Assembly: GCF_001039355.2 (NCBI RefSeq)
Contig: NW_019774848.1
Span: 248,611 to 310,610 of the forward strand
Source: Lingula anatina
Lineage: Eukaryota; Brachiopoda; Lingulata; Lingulida; Lingulidae
Length of the DNA stretch: 62,000 bases
Direction of reading: 5' to 3'
Shown here: positions 1 to 15,400 of the stretch, piece by piece
Layout: the number at the start of each line of letters is the position of its first letter
Numbering within the stretch: position 1 is the first letter of the stretch
The notes under the pieces: model-generated
What the model saw: only the letters and a program-made list of their open reading frames with translations
The model's database searches: none
What the model was told of the DNA's origin: nothing
Position numbers and translations under genes: made by a program

Positions 1-1876
<1,876 letters not shown>

Positions 1877-4800
1877 CAGTGGCAATATTGAGAATGTTTA
1901 CATAGTGGCAATGCCAGGAGGAGTTCATGGTATCAATCACCTCAGTTTTTTTCCACTGAGTGCCTTCATAAGGAACAGATCGTGATGGGGAAATCATTCA
2001 TGGAAAACAAAACATAAATGGCCAAATCTTCTTTTATACAGTTAGCCCATGTGTACTTATTTTTCTGTATGTTTTTGTTTTTTGGTGCTTAATTTCACAA
2101 CGAGGAGTAACTGATGTGGATGTTTAGAGAGTGCACATTCAGCTGAAAGGGAGAAAGTTGAATTGACCAACCTGTTCAGGAGAGACAACAGTGCAGCAAT
2201 ATGCTGCTGTTTAATTGACCAGCAGGGAAAACTCAGACACTGTCCACCAGGTTAATGTTGCCAGATATATTGCCCTGTCAAGAAGTTTTCTACAGCAAGT
2301 GCCCAGTGGGTCTGGACAAGTGAAAGTGATGTAGAGACGCATACAAGACAGCAGTATTATGGGAGGCATTGCTCCATGGCAGATATGGTAGTGTCAGTAC
2401 AGCTGGGTTTATGTGGCAAATTCAAGTACATTTTCTATTAAACTGAAATACAGCAATGGTCCTGTAGCTTGGGGAGGAGCGATGGAGAGAAAATATTTTT
2501 CAAATTCTTGTCAGAATTGTGCGTTTTGACAATCTTGTATTGGCTGGACTTGTATGATATTCCATTCTTATTGTACCCTGGATATGACCAGTCATGTAAC
2601 CTGTGTCAAGTCGGTGTATTTACACATTATGCATATTTTCTGTATAAAGACATGTACATGTATTTTCATAGAATGAAGTTGTTCTATGCAGGCCTGGATG
2701 CATTATTTATTGTAAAGCCAACTGTTGTTATACCCTAAGAATGCATTTGCACACACGCTCACTCACCCTTGCATGCTCCAGTGCACACACGCAAACATGC
2801 ATGGTCAGGCGCACACACTCGCATTTGGATCTGTATCTTCACATGCACATACAAATATTATCTCATTTTTATGAAAGACATACTTAGGCCAGGAAGGACC
2901 ATACGCAATACTTCTCTCTCAGTTTACACCATAACCTGCAGGACATCTTGGCTCTCCTTCATTACTTTTCAGCCACTTTACATTAAGTACTTAAATCTAA
3001 TACAACAAATGTGGCACAGATCATGTTATCAGGCCACTGGTCACAGCACACAACCTTCTAGCTCCCAGCCTACCATGAGAGGTATTCTTAGCCAAACCAT
3101 TTCACTCAATATGCACTGGGAGCAATGTGATAGAGAGATGCCTTAGTTATATTTTCATACATTACACATGTATTTATAAATGGAAAACTAATGTTTTTAC
3201 AGAGGCAATGTTTTTTTCATCAGCCCAGGCTTATTCCAAGTATCATTTGTTACTGTCAAATTTAAAGGTATTTTGTCAGGGCAAAATTGTGAAAGTGCTC
3301 TCATGCATGCCAAACAAAATTTTCTGTCACATTCGTTACGATTTTCCTCGACAGCGTTTATTTTGAGGTTTGTGTGAGATTGCTAAAACACGATCTCCTG
3401 AGCATTTTGACTGTGCTTGATAAATGAAAGGTCCACATCATCTTTTTGTGTTATAACCTTTATACTGGTACTAAAAAATGAAAACTGTCTTTATGGGAAG
3501 CTACCTGGACCAAGTTCCTTCATTCACACCTAGGTAACATTTGATGCTACATGCCATTCTGTTTCATGTCCAAGCTACAGACATCCACTTAAATGTATTT
3601 CAATTCTGTCCCGTCAACACACTGTTGTTTTACCTGTGACCAAAAGGATGTTGATACTTATACCAAATATCATCTTGCTTGGAAGTTTTAGGTGTTGTGT
3701 CCCAGCGGTTTCCCATAGATTGCAGTGCAACCATTGCTTTTAGTAGCTGACATGTTTGTGCCAAGCCATGCATGCCTACTTAAAGCTAGGGATAACTATA
3801 TGCTCGTCAGGTTATACTAAGTGTCAGATTTTATTCTATATTTTTAAGCCAACATTTTAGATCTCTATGAACGTCAGCTGTAGGTGAAATATTTTGAGTG
3901 AAGCAACTTTTAAATGAAGGAATACATTCCACTATAGCTGCCAGTCATAGTCTATAAGAGCACCTTCACAGTAATCTATGGTGATAGTTAGGACTGCATT
4001 GGATATGTGTCATTGTGCTAGTGGAGACTTCACTGGATGTGTGTCATTGTGCTAGTGGAGACTTCACTGGATGTGTGGCATTGTGTTAGTGGAGATTTCA
4101 CTGGATGTGTGGCATTGTGTTAGTGGAGACTTCACTGGCTGTGTGGCATTGTGTTAGTGGAGATTTCACTGGCTGTGTGGCATTTTGGCAGTGGAGATTT
4201 CACTGGATATGTTGCATTGTGCTAGTGGAGACTTCACTGGCTCTGTGGTATTGTGCTAGTGGAGACTTTACTGGCTGTGTAGCATTGGCATTGTGTATAA
4301 GCACAATTTATGCCCTCTCCTTCAGTCATTGTTAACTGGTGTTATAGTAGAGTATAAAAAATCTTTTTGCCTATTCAAAGGCATTACCTTATTAAAGACT
4401 TGCTGGACAAAGTTGTACCCAAAGATGATGTCAGTAGTTGTTTAAAGCAAGGCCAAGTTTTATATCAATGCCTTGGAGTTGAATTTTGCGCCAACTAATT
4501 TTTTCATGCCATATAAAGCCATTCTTTTTATGTATTGTATTTCATATGCAACTGTATTAACTAATTCAAGAAATCCCACGTTCTGTTTGCTATTATGTTC
4601 TACTTATAATCCATTAGCAGCTTTCTCTGTACTGACATTATACTTGCCTTGCCTGGTGGTCTTAAGTCAACTCAGTTTGGGTTATGTTATTCATTCATGT
4701 TATATGAATATTCCTAACTGTTAAGTGCCTTACCAAAAGTGATTATAAGTTATTGACCAAAGTATCTATATTGTAAACTGTTATTTGATATCATGAAAAA

Positions 4801-5270
4801 ATATGTTCAGTCATGTGTTCATCGGTTTTTGCAGTTGCAGATATTCTTACTGTGGTAATTGATAGGTAAAGTGTGAATGGATTTTATTCCTCTGTCAAAA
4901 TTTAAGCAAATTATGAAAAAGAGACAAGGTTTTGCTAGATCATTTTGATCATGTTGACAAAGAAAATCAAACCTGCCTTGCATCAAAATTGAAATCCAGT
5001 AGAAAATTGTGTTCTATGTGCTGTTCAGTGGTGTTTAAGATTTCACGTGTCCAATATGTTGTATGAAATGGATAATTCTCTTTTAACATTGCCATATCAG
5101 ATTGAAAATTATGTAATGAATATGGGGACAATATGTGGCAGTGTAGTTGTCAATAGAATCTAGTGTTTGATCATCAAGCCCAAGAAGCACTCAGAGCAGT
5201 AATAGAAAGCAGGTGTAGAAGCACACTGTATCATTCTATAGCATGGGTATTTAAAAAAAATACATGATGT
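1877..5270. other. RBPJ 3' UTR and intergenic sequence
   Basis: No coding exon that I can support. It probably begins with the RBPJ 3' UTR. It holds a short CA-rich stretch near 2745-2830 and the 34-bp minisatellite at 4000-4290. Short open frames here show no family features. Confidence 0.5.
4000..4290. repeat. 34-bp minisatellite, about 8 imperfect copies
   Basis: Repeats of a unit built on CATTGTGCTAGTGGAGACTT followed by CACTGGATGTGTG. The first two copies are almost identical; later copies carry substitutions (GTGCTA to GTGTTA, GGAT to GGCT) and small length changes, so the array is older than the 61-bp array at the left edge. Confidence 0.85.
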
Positions 5271-5274
5271 ACAT

Positions 5275-5610
5275 GTGTGCAGTATAAAAAAGCGCAGTGC
5301 CCGTCATTTCAGACCAAGCACGTGCCGCTCACCCTTTCGGTCACGTGGCCTCGTGCCTGGTCTGGGGGCGCCTCTGACGTCATATGTCGCTTTGCGCCAC
5401 TGTGGTCGCAATTGTGCAATATACAGATCAACCAAACGTCACTTCATCGACTTCATGAAGGTAATTAATATGTGGTCTGTGAAGTTTTATGTAAACTACA
5501 TCCATCTTGTGTCGCTGTTGTTATTGTTCATGGTGGTGAAAGCATTGTACAAAGTTGCATTTTGTATTGTTAGATACAAACTTGTAGACCACATTACGAA
5601 ACAATAAAAG
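5275..5610 (+). other. Small GC-rich, TATA-bearing unit of unknown nature
   Basis: A locally GC-rich stretch in AT-rich surroundings. It has TATAAAAAAG at about 5283, an open frame of 110 codons and AATAAA overlapping its stop near 5603. It contains CACGTG, CACGTGG and TGACGTCA-like motifs and a possible donor (AAGGTAATTAA near 5459). It could be a promoter/first exon, a small gene or a retrocopy fragment. I recognise no protein family. Confidence 0.25.
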
Positions 5611-6171
5611 TATTATTTTTCAAATTTATTTTGATCTGGTCTTTATCGTGGCGTTATGTATATTTGTGTATACCATTTGTCGTTGTTTTACTACCTTAAC
5701 ATTTATCGGCCAGCGTCTATATTTTAATATATTATCAAAACGAAAAAACGTTCAGTGAAACTATTAAGGCAACATTTTGATATTAAGGAAACTATTAAGT
5801 TCAGAAAGTAAACACCTTAAAGGTTTGAAAAAAAGTTGAACGTTTTCAACTGCCATCTTGCCCATTGGGTGTCTAATGTCCAAGTCCAGATGATTTCCCA
5901 TCGGAATCCACCTATGGCAAAGTCTCTTGCGGGCAAATCCCAAAATGCCCGTCAATGCAAAAGGAATGGTACTTTAATAGTTTTTTAATTAACTAAGTGA
6001 CTAAGGAACTTGTAAGAAGTTTCAATTCCAGGAAAAAATGTATGACCGTTTTTGAAAATAGTTACCGACAAATACCACCCCTTTAGTGAAACCCTACATT
6101 TTCGCGTGTAATCAGACTAAACCTGTAATAACAAAATGAAGATTACGTATCACTTTTGAGAAAGATTGGCC

Positions 6172-9100
6172 TTAAAGTTCTAGATAATCAAATGTTGGCC
6201 CGGCATTTGGACCAACAAAGGGATCTCCTCTGATATCAATAGGTGTCTGGACCAATTTTTGTCCATGGACATACAGAGAATGCATAAGTCCTATACAGTC
6301 TTTAATCTTGTGTGGCCTTCCACTAAACGCCACCTGTAAACACTGCAACATTCCAGTATATATTTCATTGAATGTATTCGCCATGAAATAGGCTCTGGAG
6401 CCAGGCCGGTATTTGCTCATATGTGGTTGGTCAATCATTGGCCATACCCCGCTTGATGAAAATGGTACTCTGGGACCGGAAAAGGAGTATACAGTTTCAC
6501 AGTACAGAAACGTTTCCTCAGCTTGTCGGTACATATTTGACATACAGTTGGTAACATCGACGTTGTTAAACCCGTTTAAAACGTATTTCAACTTTTCCGA
6601 TTGACCGCTACGCGGGAGACATTTGTTTTTATCATATACGCGTATTTGTCGGCCATGTGCTATTTCGGCGAATTTGAAATAATGAGAAAGATCATTTCGT
6701 TTGTCTAAGGGCTGGCAGGCGCCATTACCTTCGCCTTGTTCGACTATAATTTTGATGGCATCATAAGCACTCGAAATATTCGTTATTTTAAAAGGAACAA
6801 GCTGATCTTTAGTACCTAACCACGCGTTGCCATCGATCTGGCGATTAGGATCTCCGACAAAAATGTCGTTTGATTTAGAGAGAATTTTCATATTGTGTTG
6901 AATTCTGTTATAAAATTCAGCGATGGTGCCTTTATGACTTCTCACTGGGCATATGGATATTTTGGCATTGTCATTATTCTTGGTACATGCATCTGGGCAA
7001 TGTTCGGGGGTGCAATGATCGGCTGGGTCGTTACGATGAACATCGGTGCAAGTAGCCGACAATGTTCCGGTTGGCCGCTCAATTTCCATGAAAACGGACT
7101 CAAGGTACCCCTTGGATAATTTCTGGATATACACCGTCAGACTCGGGGACACGTGACCTGGCAGTTTTGTGGGATACAGTGGAACCAAATCTGGATGAGC
7201 TATGTGAGGGTCCCCGCCAATCGATATTAAAAGATTGGCCACCAACGCTACGTGCAACATTTCTTGTTTTACTATACTTTTTATAATATTGCTTATTTCA
7301 ATGTTAAACCCCGTCTTAATAGACATAAGGGATGTAAGATATGGTGGAATCGTGGTAAGTTCTAACAAAATGGCCAACTGCAGTTGCTCTTTGAGTTCTT
7401 GAAGAGAAACGGGCGGCTCGCCAAGCACGGGGTTATCAAGCCACTTATTCAGAGTTACAGTTTTATTACGTGACAAATCTCTTGTAGTTGGCATATAATT
7501 GGGATTGTCTATTGGTAAGTTAATGACGTACCGGATCTTATCTCGATGGTTGACAACAGACTCGTATTCGTTCAGATTCAAAACATAATGCATAACTGGA
7601 AACACTTTGTGATACATTTTGAATATTGGAAAAATGTCCTTGTACCAGGTGGGCAATAATGGAACCTCGAAACTATTAAAAATCAAAACAACTAGAAAGA
7701 ACTGCGCTGTATCATATGTCCCCATGCCGTCCGTAGAGTTGACGAAGAGAAGGTATAACTGTGAGTCTAAGAGAATTTGAACGTTGTTCATAGGGCCATT
7801 TGACGGATCTCCGGATACAAGTAGAAAAGATGTCACACCGGATTCTTCTGTGATGTTACACACCGGAGGCACTAACGCACTTTTAGGTGTATTAAGAAGA
7901 GGTGTGCAGGGGCCACAATTGTCAGGGAAACAACGTTCTAGAGCATGATGGAGACAAACAGAGATACCCGACACTGGCCTGCCAAAGGCGCTGGAGAATA
8001 CTTCAAATCTCCACTTGTCACCTGGATCTGTTCTGAATAGAAATCGATCCATGGGACCAACAACGTAACCCTTGGGATGCTCTTGAAGAACTACTTCCTG
8101 GCATTTCAGAGATTTTTCTTTGCCGGACAATTTGATGACTGCCAAAGGTGTTAATGTCAATGTTTTAATGACGTCACCTTTCAGCCTAAATGACACGAGA
8201 CCAGCTGTCAAAGAGTACCAATACTTTGCAGAATAGTCAACCCTAGCAATCACTTGAAATTTATTGGAGCATGACAAGGGGTATGTGTATGAGTCTAACG
8301 GATGTGCTAAAATTATATGGCCTATCTCTTCTGTCAGGAATTCCCCATACTCGGACATTCTCAAACTATTTCCAAAGTCAACGGTGAGCGTATTGGTCGA
8401 AGTATCAAGCGAGAAGGGAGCATGGCAAAACTGATACCAGGAGCACGAATAATCTGGAGAATTGAGCATCCTTCCAAATCTCATGAAATATGTCGCATCC
8501 TGTGGTACATGAGGCCCAATTGTGCCTACTATTCGCCCCAAAGTCAAGTTATTTTGAGTCATGTCCCTTACATACCTATCTACATTGAATTTTATCGAAA
8601 GCTCTTTTGAACTAGATATGTAAAGTTCTTTGAGGAATTTCGATGATTGAAAACCCTGTCGTTTGGACCATGTTACATTTGTAAGAACAGATTTGAAATA
8701 AGCACCGAAAGACGCTGACATGGCAATTGGTGTTGAGGCACACTTAGGCCAGATACTTTGTAGCGGAGCGGTCTTCATGCGTCCAGTGAACGAGTTCGGA
8801 AGCGTCACTTGAAGACCGTAGATTAAAGCCGACGACGATGTAATGCACGCGGGTGTGATGTCAACAAGCTTTGCAGAACATTCTTGGTGCCAGGCTGAAA
8901 TAAGAGGGTTATTTTAGGTTTACATTTTGACCTAAGCCGTCTGCACAGTCCACTGGATGAAGTAGGCTCACTAAGAACGATATGTTGCACAATATGCAAT
9001 GTATAATCCGCACAGCTTTTTTTTTCTTAGACATCTCTTAGTTGCAAAGGCAGTGTAAAAAGTAAAACTTACAAATGAGTCGTTTTCCAATGACACTATC

Positions 9101-9842
9101 AGTGGCTGAAGTACAATGACCATCTTTGTAGCAAACGCGAGTCACAAACACATCAACAAACTTCCAGTCAAAGGAACCCTTGATCAGATGACAAGATAAT
9201 AAAATGAAGTACAGAAAGTGACGTGATAAATGTATGGAAATATCAATTTAATGTGCCTTTTATTATCTATAATTAGTTTACTAATTTTAAACAAATAGTC
9301 GAGCTAACAAGGCTGGTCGTAACTGGTTATTTTTCTTTAAATGAAGAAAATTCCATTTGAGGAGAACAATGCACGATGTTTGACATACGTTAAATGTAAT
9401 CATATACTTTCAGAGATATCCGTCCTGTAACTTAAATATTCCTCCTAACTAGTGATATAGTCCACAGTATACACCTTTAAGATATAAGCTATAAACCACA
9501 GTAAGGGCTTACATAAGGGTTGAAGTCGCCCCGATCCCTGGTAAACTTTGGCGTCAGGTAGCGTGATATGTTGAAGTTCTGCATTCTGTTGTTTGCTGTT
9601 CCAACGTCGGCCATAAATTTACCCGCAAAATGTAACCTTGGCCATCCGAGATATGATGCCGCCAGTGAAGGATTGGCGCCTAGAAGTCATATTTGGTAGA
9701 GCTGACAAAACATCTTAGAACAGAAACAATCAATATCACAAAGCTGGATTTTGTAATTACCTGTTACATTGCATTCGACATAGCAAACTGTGGATAGAAT
9801 TCCGATAAAGATGCATAAACGCGTTCTATAATAAAAAGACAT
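6172..9842 (-). CDS. Secreted VioB/RebD-like ferritin-like domain protein (iminophenyl-pyruvate dimer synthase family)
   Basis: Four exons on the minus strand: 9842..9761, 9679..9513, 9178..9073 and 8894..6172, with phases 1, 0 and 1, giving 1,025 residues. Exon 1 encodes MSFYYRTRLCIFIGILSTVC, a clear signal peptide. Exon 2 has LHFAGKFMADVGTANN and exon 3 FDWKFVDVFVTRVCYKDG; KLVDITPAC with ALIYGLQV follows. These are the N-terminal landmarks of VioB/StaD/RebD-type proteins. The ferritin-like domain lies at about residues 615-700: ELTTIPPYL near 633, QEMLHVALVANLL near 663 and IGGDP. A later helix, FAEIAHGRQI near 861, is also of the family. The Glu and Glu-x-x-His residues expected of a metal site are present. 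Length matches bacterial VioB (about 1,000). In bacteria the family couples two imine units from tryptophan; the substrate here is unknown. The signal peptide, many cysteines and NxS/T sites imply secretion, unlike the bacterial enzymes. The large last exon has no frame break. Family assignment is confident; activity is inference. Confidence 0.85.
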
Positions 9843-10564
9843 ATCAGCTCAACTTCAGCACGGTTAACGGTTTACACATTTGGCATCTTTCTTGGACTAT
9901 GACGCAAATGATAACGTTCTTAACAGAATTTGTTTTTCACTAAGTCATGACGTCGGATAACCCCGGGGAAGGCAGAATCAGGACACGGACGTGAGACGCG
10001 TTACAGGTGCATGTCATATATCTGCTTAACTCATTGCACACCGTGGAAGTAGCTGCTATTAAAACATTTTTTTTCATTATCCAAGGCACCAATCATCCAT
10101 TTTTTAATCAAAATTTTGACTCTGTAACGTGTTGCATCGTAGCACATGTAGGATTATGTTTTTGACGCGGAGACGCAAAATTAGATAAAAATTACGAAAT
10201 AAATTAAACAAAAATTAAACAATGCTCTCTTTGCGAACAATTATTAAAACTAATTGAAAAGATTGACACAAAATTTGCTATTTTCTTATCTTCTCTGCGT
10301 TAAAGAAAGTTGCAAAAAGAAAGTTAAGCTATTTTACGTTTTTCATGATTTTGTTTTTCATCAGTTTATCTTAACTGACCAAGTTAGTGATTGATTCATG
10401 CTAGAATATCACTGTAATATTATTATTTTTTGTATAAATCCGAATTCTGCTACGTTAAATGCAAGGTGTGATAATTAAATGTAAAGATTTACAGCTTCTG
10501 AATTTGTTTCTAGGGAGAAAGGGTAATGGTTATTAAGAAGAGGTATTTGGAAGGAACGCTCTCA

Positions 10565-11348
10565 ATCCCTGGTAAACTTTGGCGTCAGGTAGCGTGAAAG
10601 GTTGAAGTTCTGCATTCTGTTGTTTGCTGTTCCAACGTCAGCCATGAATTTACCCGCAAAATGTAACCTTGGCCATCCGAGATATGATGCCGCCAGTGAA
10701 GGATTGGCGCCTAGAAGTCATATTTGGTAGAGCTGACAAAACATCTTAGAACAGAAACAATCAATATCACAAAGCTGCATTTTGTAATTACCTGTTACAT
10801 TGCATTCGACATAGCAGACTGTGGAAAGAATTCCGATAAAGATGCATAAACGCGTTCTATAATAAAAAGACATATCAGCTTAACTTCAGCACGGTTAACG
10901 GTTTACACATTTGGTATCTTTCTTGGACTATGACGCAAATGCTCTCTTTGATAACGTTCTTAACAGAATTTGTTTTTCACTAAGTCATGACGTCGGATAA
11001 CCCCGGGGAAGGCAGAATCAGGACACGGACGTGAGACGCGTTACAGGTGCATGTCATATATCTGCTTAACTCATTGCACACCGTGGAAGTAGCTGCTATT
11101 AAAACACTTTTTTCATTATCGTTTTTCATGATTTTGTTTTTCATCAATTTATTTTAACTGACCTAGTTAGTGATTGATTCATGCTAGAATATCACTGTAA
11201 CATTATTATTTTTTGTATAAATCCGAATTCTGCTACGTTGAATGCAAGGTGTGATAATTAAATGTAAAGATTTACAGCTTTTGAATTTGTTTCTAGGGAG
11301 GGTGGGTAATGGTTATTAAGAAGTGGTATTTGGAAGGAACGCTCTCAA
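10565..11348 (-). pseudogene. Partial tandem duplicate of promoter and exons 1-2 of the VioB-like gene
   Basis: The sequence repeats 9534-10565 with a 1,031-bp offset. Exon 1 copy (10873..10792) is intact, with the same signal peptide and donor. Exon 2 copy begins at 10710 but homology stops at about 10565, where the frame meets TGA right after TFTRD. About 257 bp of the upstream segment present in the first copy (roughly 10080-10336) is missing from the second. No ferritin-like exon follows before the original gene, so this is a broken copy. It could also act as an alternative promoter/first exon for the intact gene. Confidence 0.8.
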
Positions 11349-11649
11349 GTGCATACATTTACAATAAATCACGGACCATCGACAATTTGAATTTTCCAAC
11401 GTTAGAATAATTAAAGAACCCACTGAACCAATTAAGAATAATATAGTAGGTTCAACGACATATTCTCGTCTCTTCTCAAAAAAATGGAGCAACGTTTTTA
11501 ACCTAGCACTAATTTTTTAAGACTACATGTGGGATACTAACAGGTGAGTATTGATACGTTAACTAAAACCCTTCCTTCTTAACAAATTATTTAGAGGCAG
11601 ATACGACAACGGCAGTCAAATTTCCACGCACCTTACAGCGGAGGACTAG
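11349..11649. other. Intergenic, upstream of the peptide gene
   Basis: AT-rich spacer between the broken VioB-like copy and the TATA box of the peptide gene. I see no exon here. Confidence 0.5.
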
Positions 11650-11656
11650 TATAAAG
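11650..11656 (+). promoter_or_regulatory. TATA box of the CS-alpha-beta peptide gene
   Basis: TATAAAG sits 42-48 bases before the ATG at 11698, predicting a very short 5' UTR of about 15-20 bases. Position and match are good; use is inferred. Confidence 0.55.
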
Positions 11657-11697
11657 ACGAGAAAAAGTAAAGCAGAGGGGTAATTACTTTACACAAG

Positions 11698-12379
11698 ATG
11701 ACTTCGTTCAGCGCGTTTTTCCTCCTGTGCTTTCTTGCTTCAGGAGTGCAAGGTAAATCATTTCTTTGTTTTTCGATTAATTAACAATCGTTTAGCAGCT
11801 TCAGTAGGCGAGACAGAGATCTAAGCCGCTTAAGTTGAAAGCAATTTAGCGAGAAACCTCTTAGAGATGGATCAGTCCTGTTAGACCGATCTAGGTATGG
11901 GAACCCAGTCTTATTTCTAGAAGAAGGAAGGAAATAATGATGTCGAGCCGAAATATCGATCATGCAATTTCATTTATTAAATTTTATATTTTAAATTTGG
12001 AATTTTGTACACAGTGAACGTAATTGCATATCATAAATTATGTCATTGAGTATTTTTATATCGTCATTGAGTATTTTTATGTCGTCATTGAGTATTTTTA
12101 TTGTCATTGAGTATTTTTATATCGATCCAGCATCTTCATACAAGAAGTCTTATAAGTTTCAAATGTCACATGCCAGTACACAACTAACTTTAAATTCAAT
12201 TTGCATTTCCTCAAGCTATTGACATATATTGACAGATATGTTACTGAAATGATTATTTTCTTTAAATGCTAATTAGAATTATACGTTTACATCAAGGTTC
12301 TTTGACGGAGGAAGATCAGGCTTTAGGGGTTTTGGATGGCTCGTATGCTAGCAAAAGTATGGGTAGGTACCTTTTTCAT

Positions 12380-12418
<39 letters not shown>

Positions 12419-15400
12419 AAAAAAATCAAAACGCAAAAAAATTAGTCAAGCTATATCAGTTAAGAAGTATTTATCAATTAATTTTCCCCGCTACTTCTTT
12501 TTTGTTTGCCACAATACTTACTTAAAAATTTCTTTTGTGTGAAGAATGCATATTTTATTAACTGATTTAATCCCAACATGCTTACTTTGATGTATTTTCT
12601 ATAATGATTAGATATTTTAAAATGATCATTTGATGTTTCATCCAGATATTTGATAATTGATTATGATATAAGTTGTTTCTGTTTGTTTTCCCCCGCATAT
12701 CAGAAGACGAAAGTTTGGGCGTTATGAATGGCGTTTATAGCGGCGATATAATTACAAGTAGGTCACATTTTTTGAGTACACTCGTATTATGAGCAATGTT
12801 ACAAAATCTAGCTTAAGCATTAACCTTGCATGTTTTGTGAAATATGCCTAACAAGGAAAGTAGAAATCCACTTCCCTGGGGTAAACAGTGGAAGAAAATT
12901 ACGACTTTCTCAAAGTTGTAAGATAAGCTTAATTAACTTAGAAGATAAAGTGCGTTATATAACGGCCTTCGTGTTTTTCAACATACAAAATGTCCAAGTT
13001 TTCGTAATCGTTTACAGATTAGTAAAATTTGCCGGTTAAAAAATTATAAAGTGTTTAGTTAAATGCAAGAACGTTTCATATGCTAACGACGGTGTTCCTT
13101 GATTTTGTTTTATATATAGATCAAGGACCAAACCCCAACACGGTGCCTTTTGATGACGAAGGTGGGTTAACCTGACATATTGGAACAGGTCCGCGTGTAT
13201 TGAATGAGCACACTGAGAACACAGTATATCAAAAACCTGTTTGGCAAAATGATCGTTCATCTTTTTAATCGCGTGAAAAAAACAAACAACTTTAAATTCA
13301 ATGGGTATTTCTCCTAAATATTAATAGACTCTGACCAAATAATGCCTTTGCTTTCTTTGCTAATTTTAACTATGTAAAATGATTCCTTTCTTTAAATGCT
13401 AATCAGAATTATACGTTTACATCAAGGTTCTTTGACGGAGGAAGATCAGGCTTTAGGGGTTTTGGATGGCTCGTATGCTAGCAAAAGTATGGGTAGGTAC
13501 CTATTTCATAACAAGAACTTTTTTTTTTTGAAAAATATCAAAACGCAAAAAAGGTATTCAAGCTATATCAGTTAAGTAGTATTTATCAATTAATTTCCCC
13601 CACTACTTGTATTTTGTTGGACTATGCAAAGATCACATTTGCCACAACACTTACTTAAATTTTCTTTTGTGTGAAGATGATGCATATTTTATTAACTGGT
13701 TTAATCCCAACAAGCCTACTATCATGTATTTTCTATAATGATTAGATATTTTAAAATGATCATTTGATGTTTCATCCAGATATTTGATAATTGATTATGA
13801 TATAAGTTGTTTCTGTTTGTTTTCCCCCGCATATCAGAAGACGAAAGTTTGGGCGTTATGAATGGCGTTTATAGCGGCGATATAATTACAAGTAGGTCAC
13901 ATTTTTTGAGTACACTCGTATTATGAGCAATGTTACAAAATCTAGCTTAAGAATTAACCTTGCATGTTTTGTGAAATATGCCTAATAAGGAAAGTAGAAA
14001 TCCACTTCCCTGGGGTAAACAGTGGAAGAAAATTACGACTTTCTCAAAGTTGTAAGATAAGCTTAATTAACTTAGAAGATAAAGTGCGTTATATAACGGC
14101 CTTCGTGTTTTTCAACATACAAAATGTCCAAGTTTTCGTAATCGTTTACAGATTAGTAAAATTTGCCGGTTAAAAAATTATAAAGTGTTTAGTTAAATGC
14201 AAGAACGTTTCATATGCTAACGACGGTGTTCCTTGATTTTGTTTTATATATAGATCAAGGACCAAACCCCAACACGGTGCCTTTTGATGACGAAGGTGGG
14301 TTAACCTGACATATTGGAACAGGTCCGCGTGTATTGAATGAGCACACTGAGAACACAGTAAATCAAAAACCTGTTTGGCAAAATGATCGTTCATCTTTTT
14401 AAACAACTTTAAATTCAATGGGTATTTCTCCTAAATATTAATAGACTCTGACCAAATAATGCCTTTGCTTTCTTTGCTAATTTTAACTATGTAAAATGAT
14501 TCCTTTCTTTAAATGCTAATTAGAATTATACGTTTACATCAAGGTTCTTTGACGGAGGAAGATCAGGCTTTAGGGGTTTTGGATGGCTCGTATGCTAGCA
14601 AAAGTATGGGTAGGTACCTTTTTCATATCAAGAATGTTTTTTTTTATTTGAAAAAATATCAAAACGCAAAAAATTATTCAAGCTATATTAGTTGAATAGT
14701 ATTTATCAATTAATTTTTCCCACTACTTGTATTTTGTTGGACTATGCAAAGATCACATTTGCCACAATAGTTACTTAAAATTTCTTTTGTGTGAAGATGA
14801 TGCATATTTTATTAACTGGTTTAATCCCAACAAGCCTACTATCATGTATTTTCTATAATGATTAGATATTTTAAAATGATCATTTGATGTTTCATCCAGA
14901 TATTTGATAATTGATTATGATATAAGTTGTTTCTGTTTGTTTTCCCCCGCATATCAGAAGACGAAAGTTTGGGCGTTATGAATGGCGTTTATAGCGGCGA
15001 TATAATTACAAGTAGGTCACATTTTTTGAGTACACTCGTATTATGAGCAATGTTACAAAATCTAGCTTAAGCATTAACCTTGCATGTTTTGTGAAATATG
15101 CCTAACAAGGAAAGTAGAAATCCACTTCCCTGGGGTAAACAGTGGAAGAAAATTACGACTTTCTCAAAGTTGTAAGATAAGCTTAATTAACTTAGAAGAT
15201 AAAGTGCGTTATATAACGGCCTTCGTGTTTTTCAACATACAAAATGTCCAAGTTTTCGTAATCGTTTACAGATTAGTAAAATTTGCCGGTTAAGAAATTA
15301 TAAAGTGTTTAGTTAAATGCAAGAACGTTTCATATGCTAACGACGGTGTTCCTTGATTTTGTTTTATATATAGATCAAGGACCAAACCCCAACACGGTGC

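Noticed and set aside
6172-8808. Bacterial contamination suggested by a long uninterrupted VioB-like frame
   Set aside because: Three upstream exons with matching phases, a signal peptide exon and flanking AT-rich animal sequence show it is part of the host genome.
12830-15293. Three nearly identical 69-codon open frames (starting 12830, 13964, 15084)
   Set aside because: They lie in the same intron of each cassette and repeat only because the cassette does; no splice or signal features.
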